In this document: piece after piece, positions 1 through 6,433 of the stretch
How positions within the stretch are numbered: position 1 is the stretch's first letter
Layout: each line of letters opens with the position of its first letter
Origin: Thermodesulfobacteriota bacterium
GTDB lineage: Bacteria; Desulfobacterota; DSM-4660; Desulfatiglandales; Desulfatiglandaceae
Length of the DNA: 6,470 bases
Direction of reading: 5' to 3'
Assembly: GCA_028278625.1 (NCBI GenBank)
Contig: JANQDY010000002.1
Location: 1 to 6,470 of the forward strand
Made by a program: the position numbers and the translations under genes
The notes under the pieces: model-generated
What the model was told of the DNA's origin: nothing
Seen by the model: the letters and a program-made list of their open reading frames with translations, nothing else
The model's database searches: none

Positions 1-27
1 CGTCTTTATTGGGGTTATCTTTTTCAT
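1..27 (-). CDS. Start of an unidentified gene, cut by the window edge
   Basis: An ATG at 27-25 opens a frame reading MKKITPIKT to the window edge. It is preceded by GTAGGAG with a 7-base gap to the start codon, a good ribosome binding site. Only nine codons are visible, so no function can be given. The Lys-rich beginning could be the front of a signal peptide, but there is too little to say. It lies 52 bases after the truncated synthetase stop and is probably in the same transcript. Confidence 0.4.
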
Positions 28-33
28 GCTTGT

Positions 34-74
34 ACTCCTACCCGCCCCACACTAATTATTCAAGGGGTAGGTGT
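34..74 (-). repeat. Inverted repeat (hairpin) covering the ribosome binding site of the next gene
   Basis: The arms at 34-43 and 65-74 match at 9 of 10 positions (ACTCCTACCC and GGGTAGGTGT on the plus strand), with a 21-base loop. In the minus-strand transcript the 3' arm contains GTAGGAG, the likely ribosome binding site of the gene starting at 27. The structure could hide that site. There is no following run of T in transcript direction, so it does not look like an intrinsic terminator. Confidence 0.5.
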
Positions 75-79
75 CTCAG

Positions 80-1042
80 CTACATTGGCACAGAGGGCCA
101 CCCGTCATAAATTTCGACACCGTAAGCCTTTTCGAAGTCGCTTTGTAGTTGACTAGAAAGAATGGCTCCCGCAGATACACAAATCCTAAGTGAACTAAGT
201 GTTTCTTTGGGAACTTTAGCATTCAAAATATAGGTGAACATGGTGGGGACAGCAGGGTAAACGGTGAGGGAATACGCTTTAATGACCTCCGGGGTTTTCG
301 AGGGAGAGAAACTCTTCACAAGCACTTCCGTTGCACCAGCGCCAATAACCTGCAAAACGCAGATGTTCGACGCGTAGGAGTGGAAGAGAGGGAGGGCCCC
401 CAACAGGAGATCCTTATCTGTCAGAGCAAGGGCTTCTATCATTGCAGCCGTTACATGTGTAAGGGCGCGATGCGTTAGTTCCGCGCCCTTCGGCGTTCCG
501 GTGGTTCCGGAGGTATATTGAATCCAAGCGGGGTCCGAAATTTGTATATCCAGATCTCTTTCCAGTGGCCCACCTGCTTTGAGTTCGTCGAATTTCAACA
601 TCTTCTTGCCCGGATGAACATTTTCCGGCAAGGTATCACCAGTGATGATAATATATTCGAGATCAGGAAGGTCGTCGTATAGGACTTTTGATCTTTCGTA
701 GAGATCCAAATCCGTAACGATGACCTTTGCCTTCGAATCCGTCAGCATGTGATTCAGTTCTCTTGGCGTATAGGCAGGATTTGTAAATACACAAACCGCA
801 CCGCTTCTGGGTATGCCATAATATAATTCAACGAGGTTGATGGAGTTCCACATATATGTTAGAATCCGCTCATGCTTCTTAATTCCTAATTCAATGATTC
901 CCTTTGCCACTGATGAAGTGCCATTATTAAGTTCTTCATATGTAATTTGCCTTTCTTCATCAATAAATGCCACTTTATTTGTATATTTCTTCGTTTGCAT
1001 TTCAAGAAGATTAGGTATTGTTGTTAATAAGCTATTATCCAT
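80..1042 (-). CDS. Truncated AMP-binding acyl-CoA synthetase, N-terminal part only (probable pseudogene)
   Basis: Acyl-CoA synthetases activate a carboxylic acid with ATP and join it to CoA. This 320-residue product shows the ATP-binding P-loop YTSGTTGTPKG at 176-186, the A4 motif LPLFHSY at 217-223 and VSAGA at 289-293. It then reaches YDG (312-314), where the A5 motif YGxTE should follow. Instead it reads WPSVPM and stops. Motifs A5 to A10, including the C-terminal lysine needed for adenylation, are missing; whole enzymes run about 500-560 residues. Neither other frame restores the domain: one gives a short AETPTP tail and a stop. It is therefore probably inactive, unless the window reflects a sequencing or assembly error. 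The start at 1042 has GGGGAGG (1054-1048) five bases upstream; the frame extends to a TTG at 1078 overlapping the previous stop, without such a site. The first 200 bases are unusually AT-rich. The ligase would have supplied the pathway's CoA ester. Confidence 0.8.
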   Translation of the reverse strand: MDNSLLTTIPNLLEMQTKKYTNKVAFIDEERQITYEELNNGTSSVAKGIIELGIKKHERILTYMWNSINLVELYYGIPRSGAVCVFTNPAYTPRELNHMLTDSKAKVIVTDLDLYERSKVLYDDLPDLEYIIITGDTLPENVHPGKKMLKFDELKAGGPLERDLDIQISDPAWIQYTSGTTGTPKGAELTHRALTHVTAAMIEALALTDKDLLLGALPLFHSYASNICVLQVIGAGATEVLVKSFSPSKTPEVIKAYSLTVYPAVPTMFTYILNAKVPKETLSSLRICVSAGAILSSQLQSDFEKAYGVEIYDGWPSVPM

Positions 1043-1047
1043 TTCAT

Positions 1048-1054
1048 CCTCCCC
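1048..1054 (-). promoter_or_regulatory. Ribosome binding site deciding the start of the truncated synthetase
   Basis: GGGGAGG on the minus strand ends five bases before the ATG at 1042. The only upstream alternative, a TTG at 1078, has no comparable site, so the shorter product is favoured. Confidence 0.7.
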
Positions 1055-1074
1055 GTTTTTTTGGTACTCTTTTA

Positions 1075-2523
1075 TCAAGATTTAATACCGCACAGCTTTT
1101 TGGCGGCTTTTTGCTTTTCCCCGATGTTAACCTGTCGGGAAATCATGATTCGCTGGGCCTGGGGTGACCCTGCGCCATGCATGGATTCTGTCAAATATCC
1201 CACGGCGGCTGTTCCCAGGGTCAGGTTTTCGATCAAACGCAAAATGCGCATTCGGTCCTCGGTGGGGATATCCGGGTTGGCTTGAAAGTACTTCTTGATC
1301 CATTGCCCCGTGTTGGGAGAATGCAGGTCTTTTTCTGAAGGAAGGGTAACCATCAGTCCGCCGGCGATATCCTGCGCCAGGCGCGAAAGTTCATAAGGAA
1401 AGCGAGTAATATTTTGTTTGTGCACATTGGCGAGCAAAATGTTCACACAATAGGTGCCGCTGGGCTCTCTATGCCCCTCTGATGCGCAGGCGATACATCC
1501 AGCGTAGAGGGTCTCGTTGAGATGATTCATCTCTACGATTTTGTCCCGTACATGAGAGGCATTTGCAATGCCGTTATATTCCGCCGCGGTCTGGGCCGCT
1601 CCGATCAGGACATCGCCCACCCCCACCTTGCAAGCGTAACTCTGTCGGTGGTAGGCGGCAAAAATCTCCACCAGTTGTCCGGCAAGGTCATACTCCCGGC
1701 ACATGAAGACCCGTTCCCATGGAACAAAAACCTTGTCAAAGACCACCAGCGCCTCGTGACCTCCGTAAAGGATATTCCCTTGGTCCAAAACGCCCTCTTC
1801 CAGTTTCCTGGTATCGCATGACTGGCGGCCCATGATATAAGTAATTCCTTCGGTATCGCTGGGAAGGGCAAAGGAAACTGCATAATCCGCATCCTCCTTG
1901 CGCATGGACAAGGTCGGCATGACGACGATCTCATGGGAATTCACCGCTCCGGTCTGGTGGGCTTTTGCTCCCCGAACGACAATGCCGTCTTTTTTTTCTT
2001 CCACTATGTGCAGAAATGCATCCGGGTCCGGCTGCCGGTGTGGGGATAGCCCTCTGTGACCCTTGGGATCCGTCATGGCGCCGTCGACCATCAGGTCGTT
2101 CTTTTGCACATATTCCAGATACTTTTGAAAACGGGGGTAATACTCTGCGCCGTATTTTTCGTCGATGTTGAATGTCAGAATAGAAAGGGCGTTTAGTGTG
2201 TCCATGCCCACGCACCGTTGAAAACAGCACCCGGTCTCCCGGCCCAGAAGTCTTCCCATTTTACTTTTCTTGACCAGGTCGGAAACATTCTGGTGTATGT
2301 GGGTGAAGCGGTTGATCTTCTCTCCGGTAATGTGGGAAGTTGCCGTCATCAGGTCTTCATGTTCAGGGGAATGGGCCAGCTCATAGGTCTTTGCCACTGC
2401 GTTCATGGACGGTCGGATGATCGGATTGTCTACCAGATTGTCGACTTTTTCACCGAACATGTAGACCTGCAGTTTCAATTTCCTGAGACTTTCTTCATAT
2501 TCTTTTGCCGTCATCATACCCAT
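1075..2523 (-). CDS. 4-hydroxybutyryl-CoA dehydratase / vinylacetyl-CoA delta-isomerase-like flavo-iron-sulfur enzyme (HpaB superfamily)
   Basis: This resembles AbfD, which dehydrates 4-hydroxybutyryl-CoA to crotonyl-CoA by a ketyl radical mechanism using FAD and a [4Fe-4S] cluster, and also isomerises vinylacetyl-CoA. At 482 residues it is close to the usual 485-490, and most of its length can be matched from memory to the Clostridium aminobutyricum enzyme. Cluster ligands seen are C100 and C104 (CFQRC), H292 and C298 (HRQSYACK). K299, Y296, E257, T191 and E446 (TESMHGAGSPQ) match the known active-site residues. The H-to-C spacing is one residue shorter than I recall for AbfD, which has two glycines where this has one alanine. 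Start chosen at 2523 with AGGAGG (2537-2532) 8 bases upstream; the N-terminus MTAKEYEESLRKL matches the family. It begins 29 bases after the Mo subunit gene. Substrate may differ from 4-hydroxybutyryl-CoA given its partners. Confidence 0.9.
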   Translation of the reverse strand: MGMMTAKEYEESLRKLKLQVYMFGEKVDNLVDNPIIRPSMNAVAKTYELAHSPEHEDLMTATSHITGEKINRFTHIHQNVSDLVKKSKMGRLLGRETGCCFQRCVGMDTLNALSILTFNIDEKYGAEYYPRFQKYLEYVQKNDLMVDGAMTDPKGHRGLSPHRQPDPDAFLHIVEEKKDGIVVRGAKAHQTGAVNSHEIVVMPTLSMRKEDADYAVSFALPSDTEGITYIMGRQSCDTRKLEEGVLDQGNILYGGHEALVVFDKVFVPWERVFMCREYDLAGQLVEIFAAYHRQSYACKVGVGDVLIGAAQTAAEYNGIANASHVRDKIVEMNHLNETLYAGCIACASEGHREPSGTYCVNILLANVHKQNITRFPYELSRLAQDIAGGLMVTLPSEKDLHSPNTGQWIKKYFQANPDIPTEDRMRILRLIENLTLGTAAVGYLTESMHGAGSPQAQRIMISRQVNIGEKQKAAKKLCGIKS

Positions 2524-2531
2524 AAGGAATT

Positions 2532-2537
2532 CCTCCT
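2532..2537 (-). promoter_or_regulatory. Ribosome binding site of the dehydratase-like gene
   Basis: AGGAGG on the minus strand lies 8 bases before the ATG at 2523. It is the closest to consensus of the sites in this operon, which may allow high expression of the dehydratase relative to its neighbours. Confidence 0.7.
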
Positions 2538-2552
2538 AACGCCCTGAAAAGC

Positions 2553-4865
2553 CTAACTAGCAGCTTGTTCTTTTTGTCTAACGCCCCGTAGAACCTTTTC
2601 GGGAGTAATAGGCAGATCATGTATTCTCGCCCCGGTTGCATCCGCCAAGGCATTGCCGAATGCGTATAAGATGCCCACGGACGGACCTTCTCCGGCCTCC
2701 TTGGCCCCGAATGGACCATGCGGATCAATACTCTCCACAAAAATGTGTTTACGTTTAAGCGGAACATCCATGGCAGTAGGCAATTTGTAATCCATAAAAG
2801 AGGGGTTGAGCACGTGCCCGTCTGTTTTATCTCTTTTCAGATCCTCAAACATGAACTGTCCTTGACACATTACCCAAGCGCCATCCACCTGACCTTCGCA
2901 ACCCCTGAGGTTAATCACCCTACCAACGTCATGAGCACCAACGACATTCAATATTTTGATCTTTCCCGTCTCGGGATCCACTTCCAGTTCAACGATATCT
3001 ACCCCAAAAGCATAACTGGGCGACATATTCCCCTTTCCGGTCTTGAAATCCATGTAGCCCAGGTCAACGTCGAAATTACCCCGCCCCCAGATAGTTCTGT
3101 CCCGAATTAACACTTTTTGGCCGATATACCTTATCAACGCGCCTATTTTCCAAGCGTTTTCCGGGTTGCTTTCGGCAAAAACCTTCCGATCTTTGAAAAT
3201 GATTTCATCAGGCGGGACCTCCAGCAGTTGGCTGGCCACTTCCGCCATTTGCCCCCTGGCATCTTCGGCGGCCAGCTTGGCGGCATTACCTGAAAAAAAA
3301 GTGACGCGCGATCCATAAGTTCCTGGATCAACAGGGGTAAAATCAGTATCAACCCCTGTATTAATCGTGATATCCTCCATTCTCAGACCGAGAACTTCTG
3401 CCACGATCATTGCGATGACGGTACAACAGCCCTGCCCGATATCCGTTGCGCCTGTTTGTACTGAGGCCGTCCCATCCTCGTTCATTCTTATGATGCAAGA
3501 TGCCGCATTATGGCCGCTGATCCTTACACCGGAAAAGTATGATCCCGCCGACATGCCGATACCGCGGTAGGGCGGCAGCTTACCTCTTTTTTCTTTCCAC
3601 CCTGAGGCCTCCACTGCCTTTTCTATACATTCCGTCAAACCGCAACTATCGATCCTAAAACCTCTCGGCGTCACGTCGCCTGTGCGCACGGCGTTTTTGA
3701 GACTCACTTCGGCCATGTCCAGGTCCAGGTCCCTGCACATCATATCCAACTGCTGTCCCAACGCCCATCTGACTTGCGGAACCCCGTGCCCCCGCAACGA
3801 GCCACAGTAACCCTTGTTTGTGAAGACGCGCACAGCGTCATATTTCACATTCGGGATGGCGTATGGTAGATCCGTCGAAATAGACGCCAAATTCATGCTA
3901 ATGGGACCGATACTGGTGAAAGCGCCTCCATCGGCCACCACGTATACTTGCATCGCCTTCAACGTTCCATCTTTCAGCATTCCGGTTTTGACTCTAACAA
4001 AAAAAGGATGACGCATTTCACCCATCGTGAGAACGTCTTCCATGGTGTAGACGATCTTTACGGGTTGGCCGCCGGTTTTCTTGGACAGCATGAGAGAACA
4101 GAAATCCAAAGCTTGAGGGTCTGAACGAGCCGAACCAAATCCTCCCCCGATATACGTCTGGACAAGTCTCAATTCACTGGGTTTAATTCCCAAAGCCATG
4201 GCCAGCTTTCTGCTTGCAACATAGGGACTCTGTTTGTTTGCCCAAATCGTTGCCTTGCCCGAAGCATCCCATACGCCCAATGCCCCATGGGGCTCAATGA
4301 ACCCGTGTTTAATCGCCTGCGTGCTGAATTCATCCTCCCTCACGCAATCGGACTGGAGAAAGCCTTCTGTAACATCACCGAAACTTATGTTCGTTTCCGA
4401 GCAAATGTTCTTCGGTTTGTTATCGTGAACCAGTGGGGCGTCCTCTCTCATTGCCTCGAAAGGATCAAGCACCGCGGGGAGTACCTCATATTCCACATCG
4501 ATGTGCGTCAACGCTTCCTCAGCGAGATCCTCATCAATCGCCGCAACGGCCGCTATCTCCTGGCCTACAAAACGGACTTTGCCCATGGCCAAAGGCGTCT
4601 GATCGCGGTATTTGGCACTAAATCCATATGTTAGACCGGGAAAATCCTTGCCTGTAATAACAGCCCTTACCCCCGGGAGTCTCAGCGCTTTGCTTGCATC
4701 GATATTCAGAATCTTCGCGTGTGGGACCGTGCTCCTCAAAATCTTTCCATGCAGCATTCCAGGCAAAGAAACATCAGCACCATAAACCGCTTTGCCGGTA
4801 GCTTTTAAGACAGCATCGACTTTGGGCACCCCTTTGCCAATAATCGCGAAATCCTCGGTCATCAC
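2553..4865 (-). CDS. Molybdopterin-binding large catalytic subunit of a xanthine dehydrogenase-family hydroxylase
   Basis: This is the catalytic subunit, carrying the Mo-pterin cofactor that adds water-derived oxygen to a carbon or works in reverse as a reductase. At 770 residues it has the normal family length. Visible motifs are Q212 in KQSPY (matching the Gln near Mo in bovine xanthine oxidase), GGGFGSA at 240-246, GSLRGHGVPQ at 355-364 with R358 at the place of xanthine oxidase Arg880, TGATDIGQG at 471-479 for the pterin, and FGAKEAGEGP at 719-728 with E726 as the expected catalytic base. CO dehydrogenase has AYRCSFR at the 355-364 site; the copper-binding Cys is a Gly here, so it is not a CoxL. 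The GTG at 4865 abuts the previous stop; an ATG one codon later (4862) lies 8 bases after a G-rich site and may be used. Similarity in style to 4-hydroxybenzoyl-CoA reductase and furoyl-CoA dehydrogenase large subunits suggests an acyl-CoA substrate, but this is inference. Confidence 0.93.
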   Translation of the reverse strand: MMTEDFAIIGKGVPKVDAVLKATGKAVYGADVSLPGMLHGKILRSTVPHAKILNIDASKALRLPGVRAVITGKDFPGLTYGFSAKYRDQTPLAMGKVRFVGQEIAAVAAIDEDLAEEALTHIDVEYEVLPAVLDPFEAMREDAPLVHDNKPKNICSETNISFGDVTEGFLQSDCVREDEFSTQAIKHGFIEPHGALGVWDASGKATIWANKQSPYVASRKLAMALGIKPSELRLVQTYIGGGFGSARSDPQALDFCSLMLSKKTGGQPVKIVYTMEDVLTMGEMRHPFFVRVKTGMLKDGTLKAMQVYVVADGGAFTSIGPISMNLASISTDLPYAIPNVKYDAVRVFTNKGYCGSLRGHGVPQVRWALGQQLDMMCRDLDLDMAEVSLKNAVRTGDVTPRGFRIDSCGLTECIEKAVEASGWKEKRGKLPPYRGIGMSAGSYFSGVRISGHNAASCIIRMNEDGTASVQTGATDIGQGCCTVIAMIVAEVLGLRMEDITINTGVDTDFTPVDPGTYGSRVTFFSGNAAKLAAEDARGQMAEVASQLLEVPPDEIIFKDRKVFAESNPENAWKIGALIRYIGQKVLIRDRTIWGRGNFDVDLGYMDFKTGKGNMSPSYAFGVDIVELEVDPETGKIKILNVVGAHDVGRVINLRGCEGQVDGAWVMCQGQFMFEDLKRDKTDGHVLNPSFMDYKLPTAMDVPLKRKHIFVESIDPHGPFGAKEAGEGPSVGILYAFGNALADATGARIHDLPITPEKVLRGVRQKEQAAS

Positions 4866-5342
4866 CTATGCCCCCCTCTTCAGTTCTAAGGCTGCGTTTC
4901 TCACCGCGTCAATAATCTGAAAATAGCCCGTGCACCGACACAGATTGCCGGACAGAGCGTACTTGATTTCGGTTTCGTTCGGATCGGCATTTTTTTCCAA
5001 GAAGGCTTTCGTTGTCATAATCATCCCCGGCGTGCAAAAACCACATTGGATTGCCCCCGACTCGACAAATGCCTGTTGAATGGGGTGAAGCGTATCCTCT
5101 TTTGCCAAGCCTTCAATGGTCGTGATTTCTTTGCCCTGAGCACTGATTGCAAGCACTAAACAGGAGTTAACAGCCTCACCCTCGACCAGCACCGTGCAAG
5201 CGCCACAGTGCCCTTCGTCACATCCTTTATGCGTGCCCAGCAATCCGAAATTCTCGCGGAGCACCTCCAGAAGTGTTCTCCTGTGATCAATCTCTTCCTC
5301 ATAAATGGTTCCATTTATTTTAAATGTCATCATCTCTTTCAT
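4866..5342 (-). CDS. [2Fe-2S] small subunit of the molybdenum hydroxylase (CoxS/HcrC-like)
   Basis: This iron-sulfur subunit relays electrons from the molybdenum site to the FAD subunit. Numbered from the ATG at 5342 (158 residues, typical for the family), an N-terminal plant-ferredoxin-type domain holds one cluster on C41, C46, C49 and C61 (pattern CxxxxCGxC...C). A C-terminal helical domain holds the second on C100, C103, C135 and C137 (QCGFCTPGM and LCRCTGY). All eight ligands are present. The frame extends seven codons upstream to a GTG at 5363, but that codon has no ribosome binding site. The ATG at 5342 has a G-rich site (5355-5349) six bases upstream, so it is preferred. The stop TAG sits directly against the start of the molybdenum subunit gene, implying translational coupling. 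No hydrogenase or ferredoxin features suggest another role. Confidence 0.94.
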   Translation of the reverse strand: MKEMMTFKINGTIYEEEIDHRRTLLEVLRENFGLLGTHKGCDEGHCGACTVLVEGEAVNSCLVLAISAQGKEITTIEGLAKEDTLHPIQQAFVESGAIQCGFCTPGMIMTTKAFLEKNADPNETEIKYALSGNLCRCTGYFQIIDAVRNAALELKRGA

Positions 5343-5348
5343 TCTTGT

Positions 5349-5355
5349 CCCCCCC
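5349..5355 (-). promoter_or_regulatory. G-rich ribosome binding site deciding the start of the [2Fe-2S] subunit
   Basis: Seven consecutive G on the minus strand end six bases before the ATG at 5342. It is an imperfect Shine-Dalgarno sequence but the only candidate, and it lies inside the extended frame from the GTG at 5363, which argues for the ATG. Confidence 0.5.
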
Positions 5356-5383
5356 GGTTTCACGCGCTACAAAAGTCAATAAC

Positions 5384-6304
5384 TCATGCGATATTCAATA
5401 ATTGTGTTATGCCCCTTTTCGTCAATACTCTTACGATTTCTCTTCTGTATTCGGCAGAGCTTCTTATATCGTCAATGGGCTTCGCTTCCTCTGATGCGAT
5501 TCTTGCGGCATTCTCAATGAGATCCATGTCCATTGGTTTGCCCTTCAGGGAAGCCTCTGCTTTGATGGCTCTCATGGGGGTAGGTGCCACAGCGTTTAGT
5601 GCGATCTTGGCATCATCAAAAATGCGTTTTTCGGAATTGATGGTCATATATAGGGCTACCCCGACCATTGCCAAATCCCCTTCTGCTCTAAGTGTGTGTT
5701 TTAGATAAGTCCCGCATCCGCCAGGGGGGGGAGGAGGGATCATAATCTCCGTTACCATTTCGTTGGGAAAAAGAACCGTTTTGTGGGGACCTTCAAAAAA
5801 ATCCTCCACCAAAATGCTTCTTTCCCCTTTGGGGCCAACGGCCTTCAATTTTGCCTGTAAGGTAATTAAAGGCGCCGCAGAATCGGCGGAAGGAACGGCA
5901 TTACATAGGTTTCCCACCATAGACGCAGTATTCCTGATTTGGGGGGAAGCCATCACTGAAACGGCATCCATGAGTATGGGGTTAAGTTCTCGAACCATCG
6001 GTGATTCATAGATCTGATTAAGCGTTGCAGTTGCCCCGATGGTCAATCCCGGCTTTCCCTCAGCGTTATTCCCGATGAAATCGAGGTCGGGAATTCTCTT
6101 TAGATCGACTAAATGCCTGGGTGTAATCCTTCGCCGCTTCATTTTGTTAAGCAAATCCGTGCCGCCCGCAATGATTCGACATGACCCGTTGTAGAGATCC
6201 AGGAAAGACAAGGCCTCTTCGATTGTTTCTGGAAATAGACATTGAAATTCAGGCAGTCTTCTCAACCTGTCTGATTTGTTAGCACCGCTTTTGCATGTCA
6301 TCAT
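5384..6304 (-). CDS. FAD-binding medium subunit of a xanthine dehydrogenase-family molybdenum hydroxylase (CoxM/HcrB-like)
   Basis: This is the flavin subunit of a three-subunit molybdenum hydroxylase. It passes electrons from the [2Fe-2S] clusters of the small subunit to an external acceptor, and is expected to be cytoplasmic. The 306 residues match the usual length of about 290. The FAD pyrophosphate loop IAGGTDLL lies at residues 45-52, the second flavin motif TIGATATL at 88-95, and RNTASMVGNLCNAVPSADSA at 124-143 matches the conserved RNxxxxGGN region. The 41-residue [4Fe-4S] insertion of 4-hydroxybenzoyl-CoA reductase beta subunits is absent; the five cysteines seen (4, 22, 42, 134, 197) are scattered. 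A run of five prolines lies at 190-194. Two ATG codons are adjacent (6304 and 6301); the GGGGAGG at 6315-6309 is 4 bases from the first and 7 from the second, so 6301 may be the real start. First gene of the operon. The family is certain, the substrate unknown. Confidence 0.93.
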   Translation of the reverse strand: MMTCKSGANKSDRLRRLPEFQCLFPETIEEALSFLDLYNGSCRIIAGGTDLLNKMKRRRITPRHLVDLKRIPDLDFIGNNAEGKPGLTIGATATLNQIYESPMVRELNPILMDAVSVMASPQIRNTASMVGNLCNAVPSADSAAPLITLQAKLKAVGPKGERSILVEDFFEGPHKTVLFPNEMVTEIMIPPPPPGGCGTYLKHTLRAEGDLAMVGVALYMTINSEKRIFDDAKIALNAVAPTPMRAIKAEASLKGKPMDMDLIENAARIASEEAKPIDDIRSSAEYRREIVRVLTKRGITQLLNIA

Positions 6305-6308
6305 GCAT

Positions 6309-6315
6309 CCTCCCC
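6309..6315 (-). promoter_or_regulatory. Ribosome binding site of the FAD subunit gene
   Basis: GGGGAGG on the minus strand lies 4 bases before the ATG at 6304 and 7 bases before the ATG at 6301. The usual spacing favours the second ATG. Confidence 0.65.
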
Positions 6316-6322
6316 ATATTTT

Positions 6323-6343
6323 TTATGGAAACAATTCCCATAA
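6323..6343 (-). promoter_or_regulatory. 21-bp dyad upstream of the operon, candidate operator
   Basis: The minus strand reads TTATGGGAA, then TTG, then TTTCCATAA. Arms of nine match at eight positions, and in RNA the ninth pair would be a G-U wobble, leaving a three-base loop. It lies 8 bases upstream of the first ribosome binding site. Its length and symmetry suit an operator bound by a dimeric repressor such as a TetR- or GntR-type protein. No regulator gene is in the window, so this is inference. Confidence 0.45.
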
Positions 6344-6354
6344 GAGCATGCGGT

Positions 6355-6394
6355 CTTTTTACCGTCTCTTCAAATTTGATGGTCTCGTAAAAAG
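6355..6394. repeat. Inverted repeat with 8-bp arms in the operon leader
   Basis: CTTTTTAC at 6355-6362 and GTAAAAAG at 6387-6394 are perfect inverted copies separated by 24 bases. The spacer contains the perfect 10-bp palindrome TCAAATTTGA (6370-6379). The role is unknown; it could be the end of a dispersed repeat rather than a regulatory site. Confidence 0.4.
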
Positions 6395-6419
6395 TCAGAA
6401 CGCGGTCAAGCCGATATTA

Positions 6420-6433
6420 TGAGCATTTGCTCA
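6420..6433. repeat. 14-bp palindrome TGAGCATTTGCTCA
   Basis: Two perfect 6-base arms, TGAGCA and TGCTCA, flank a TT centre. It could be a transcription factor site or part of a dispersed intergenic repeat. It lies about 115 bases upstream of the first gene, within a 166-base leader that otherwise shows no convincing gene. Confidence 0.4.

Noticed and set aside
28..79. Intrinsic terminator after the truncated synthetase
   Set aside because: The hairpin there is not followed by a T run in the transcript direction, and a ribosome binding site and start codon follow at once.
2525..2534. 10-bp palindrome AGGAATTCCT just ahead of the dehydratase gene
   Set aside because: It is made by the ribosome binding site and its spacer; too short and too well explained to call an operator.
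2718..3110. A 130-codon plus-strand frame inside the Mo subunit gene
   Set aside because: It lies wholly antisense to a conserved catalytic domain and has no domain or family features of its own.
2553..4865. Assignment of the Mo subunit as carbon monoxide dehydrogenase CoxL
   Set aside because: The AYRCSFR loop with the copper-binding cysteine is absent; the site reads GSLRGHG.
5208..5708. A 166-codon open frame on the plus strand
   Set aside because: It spans two well-supported minus-strand genes, shows no recognisable domain, and its content is explained as the complement of their codons.
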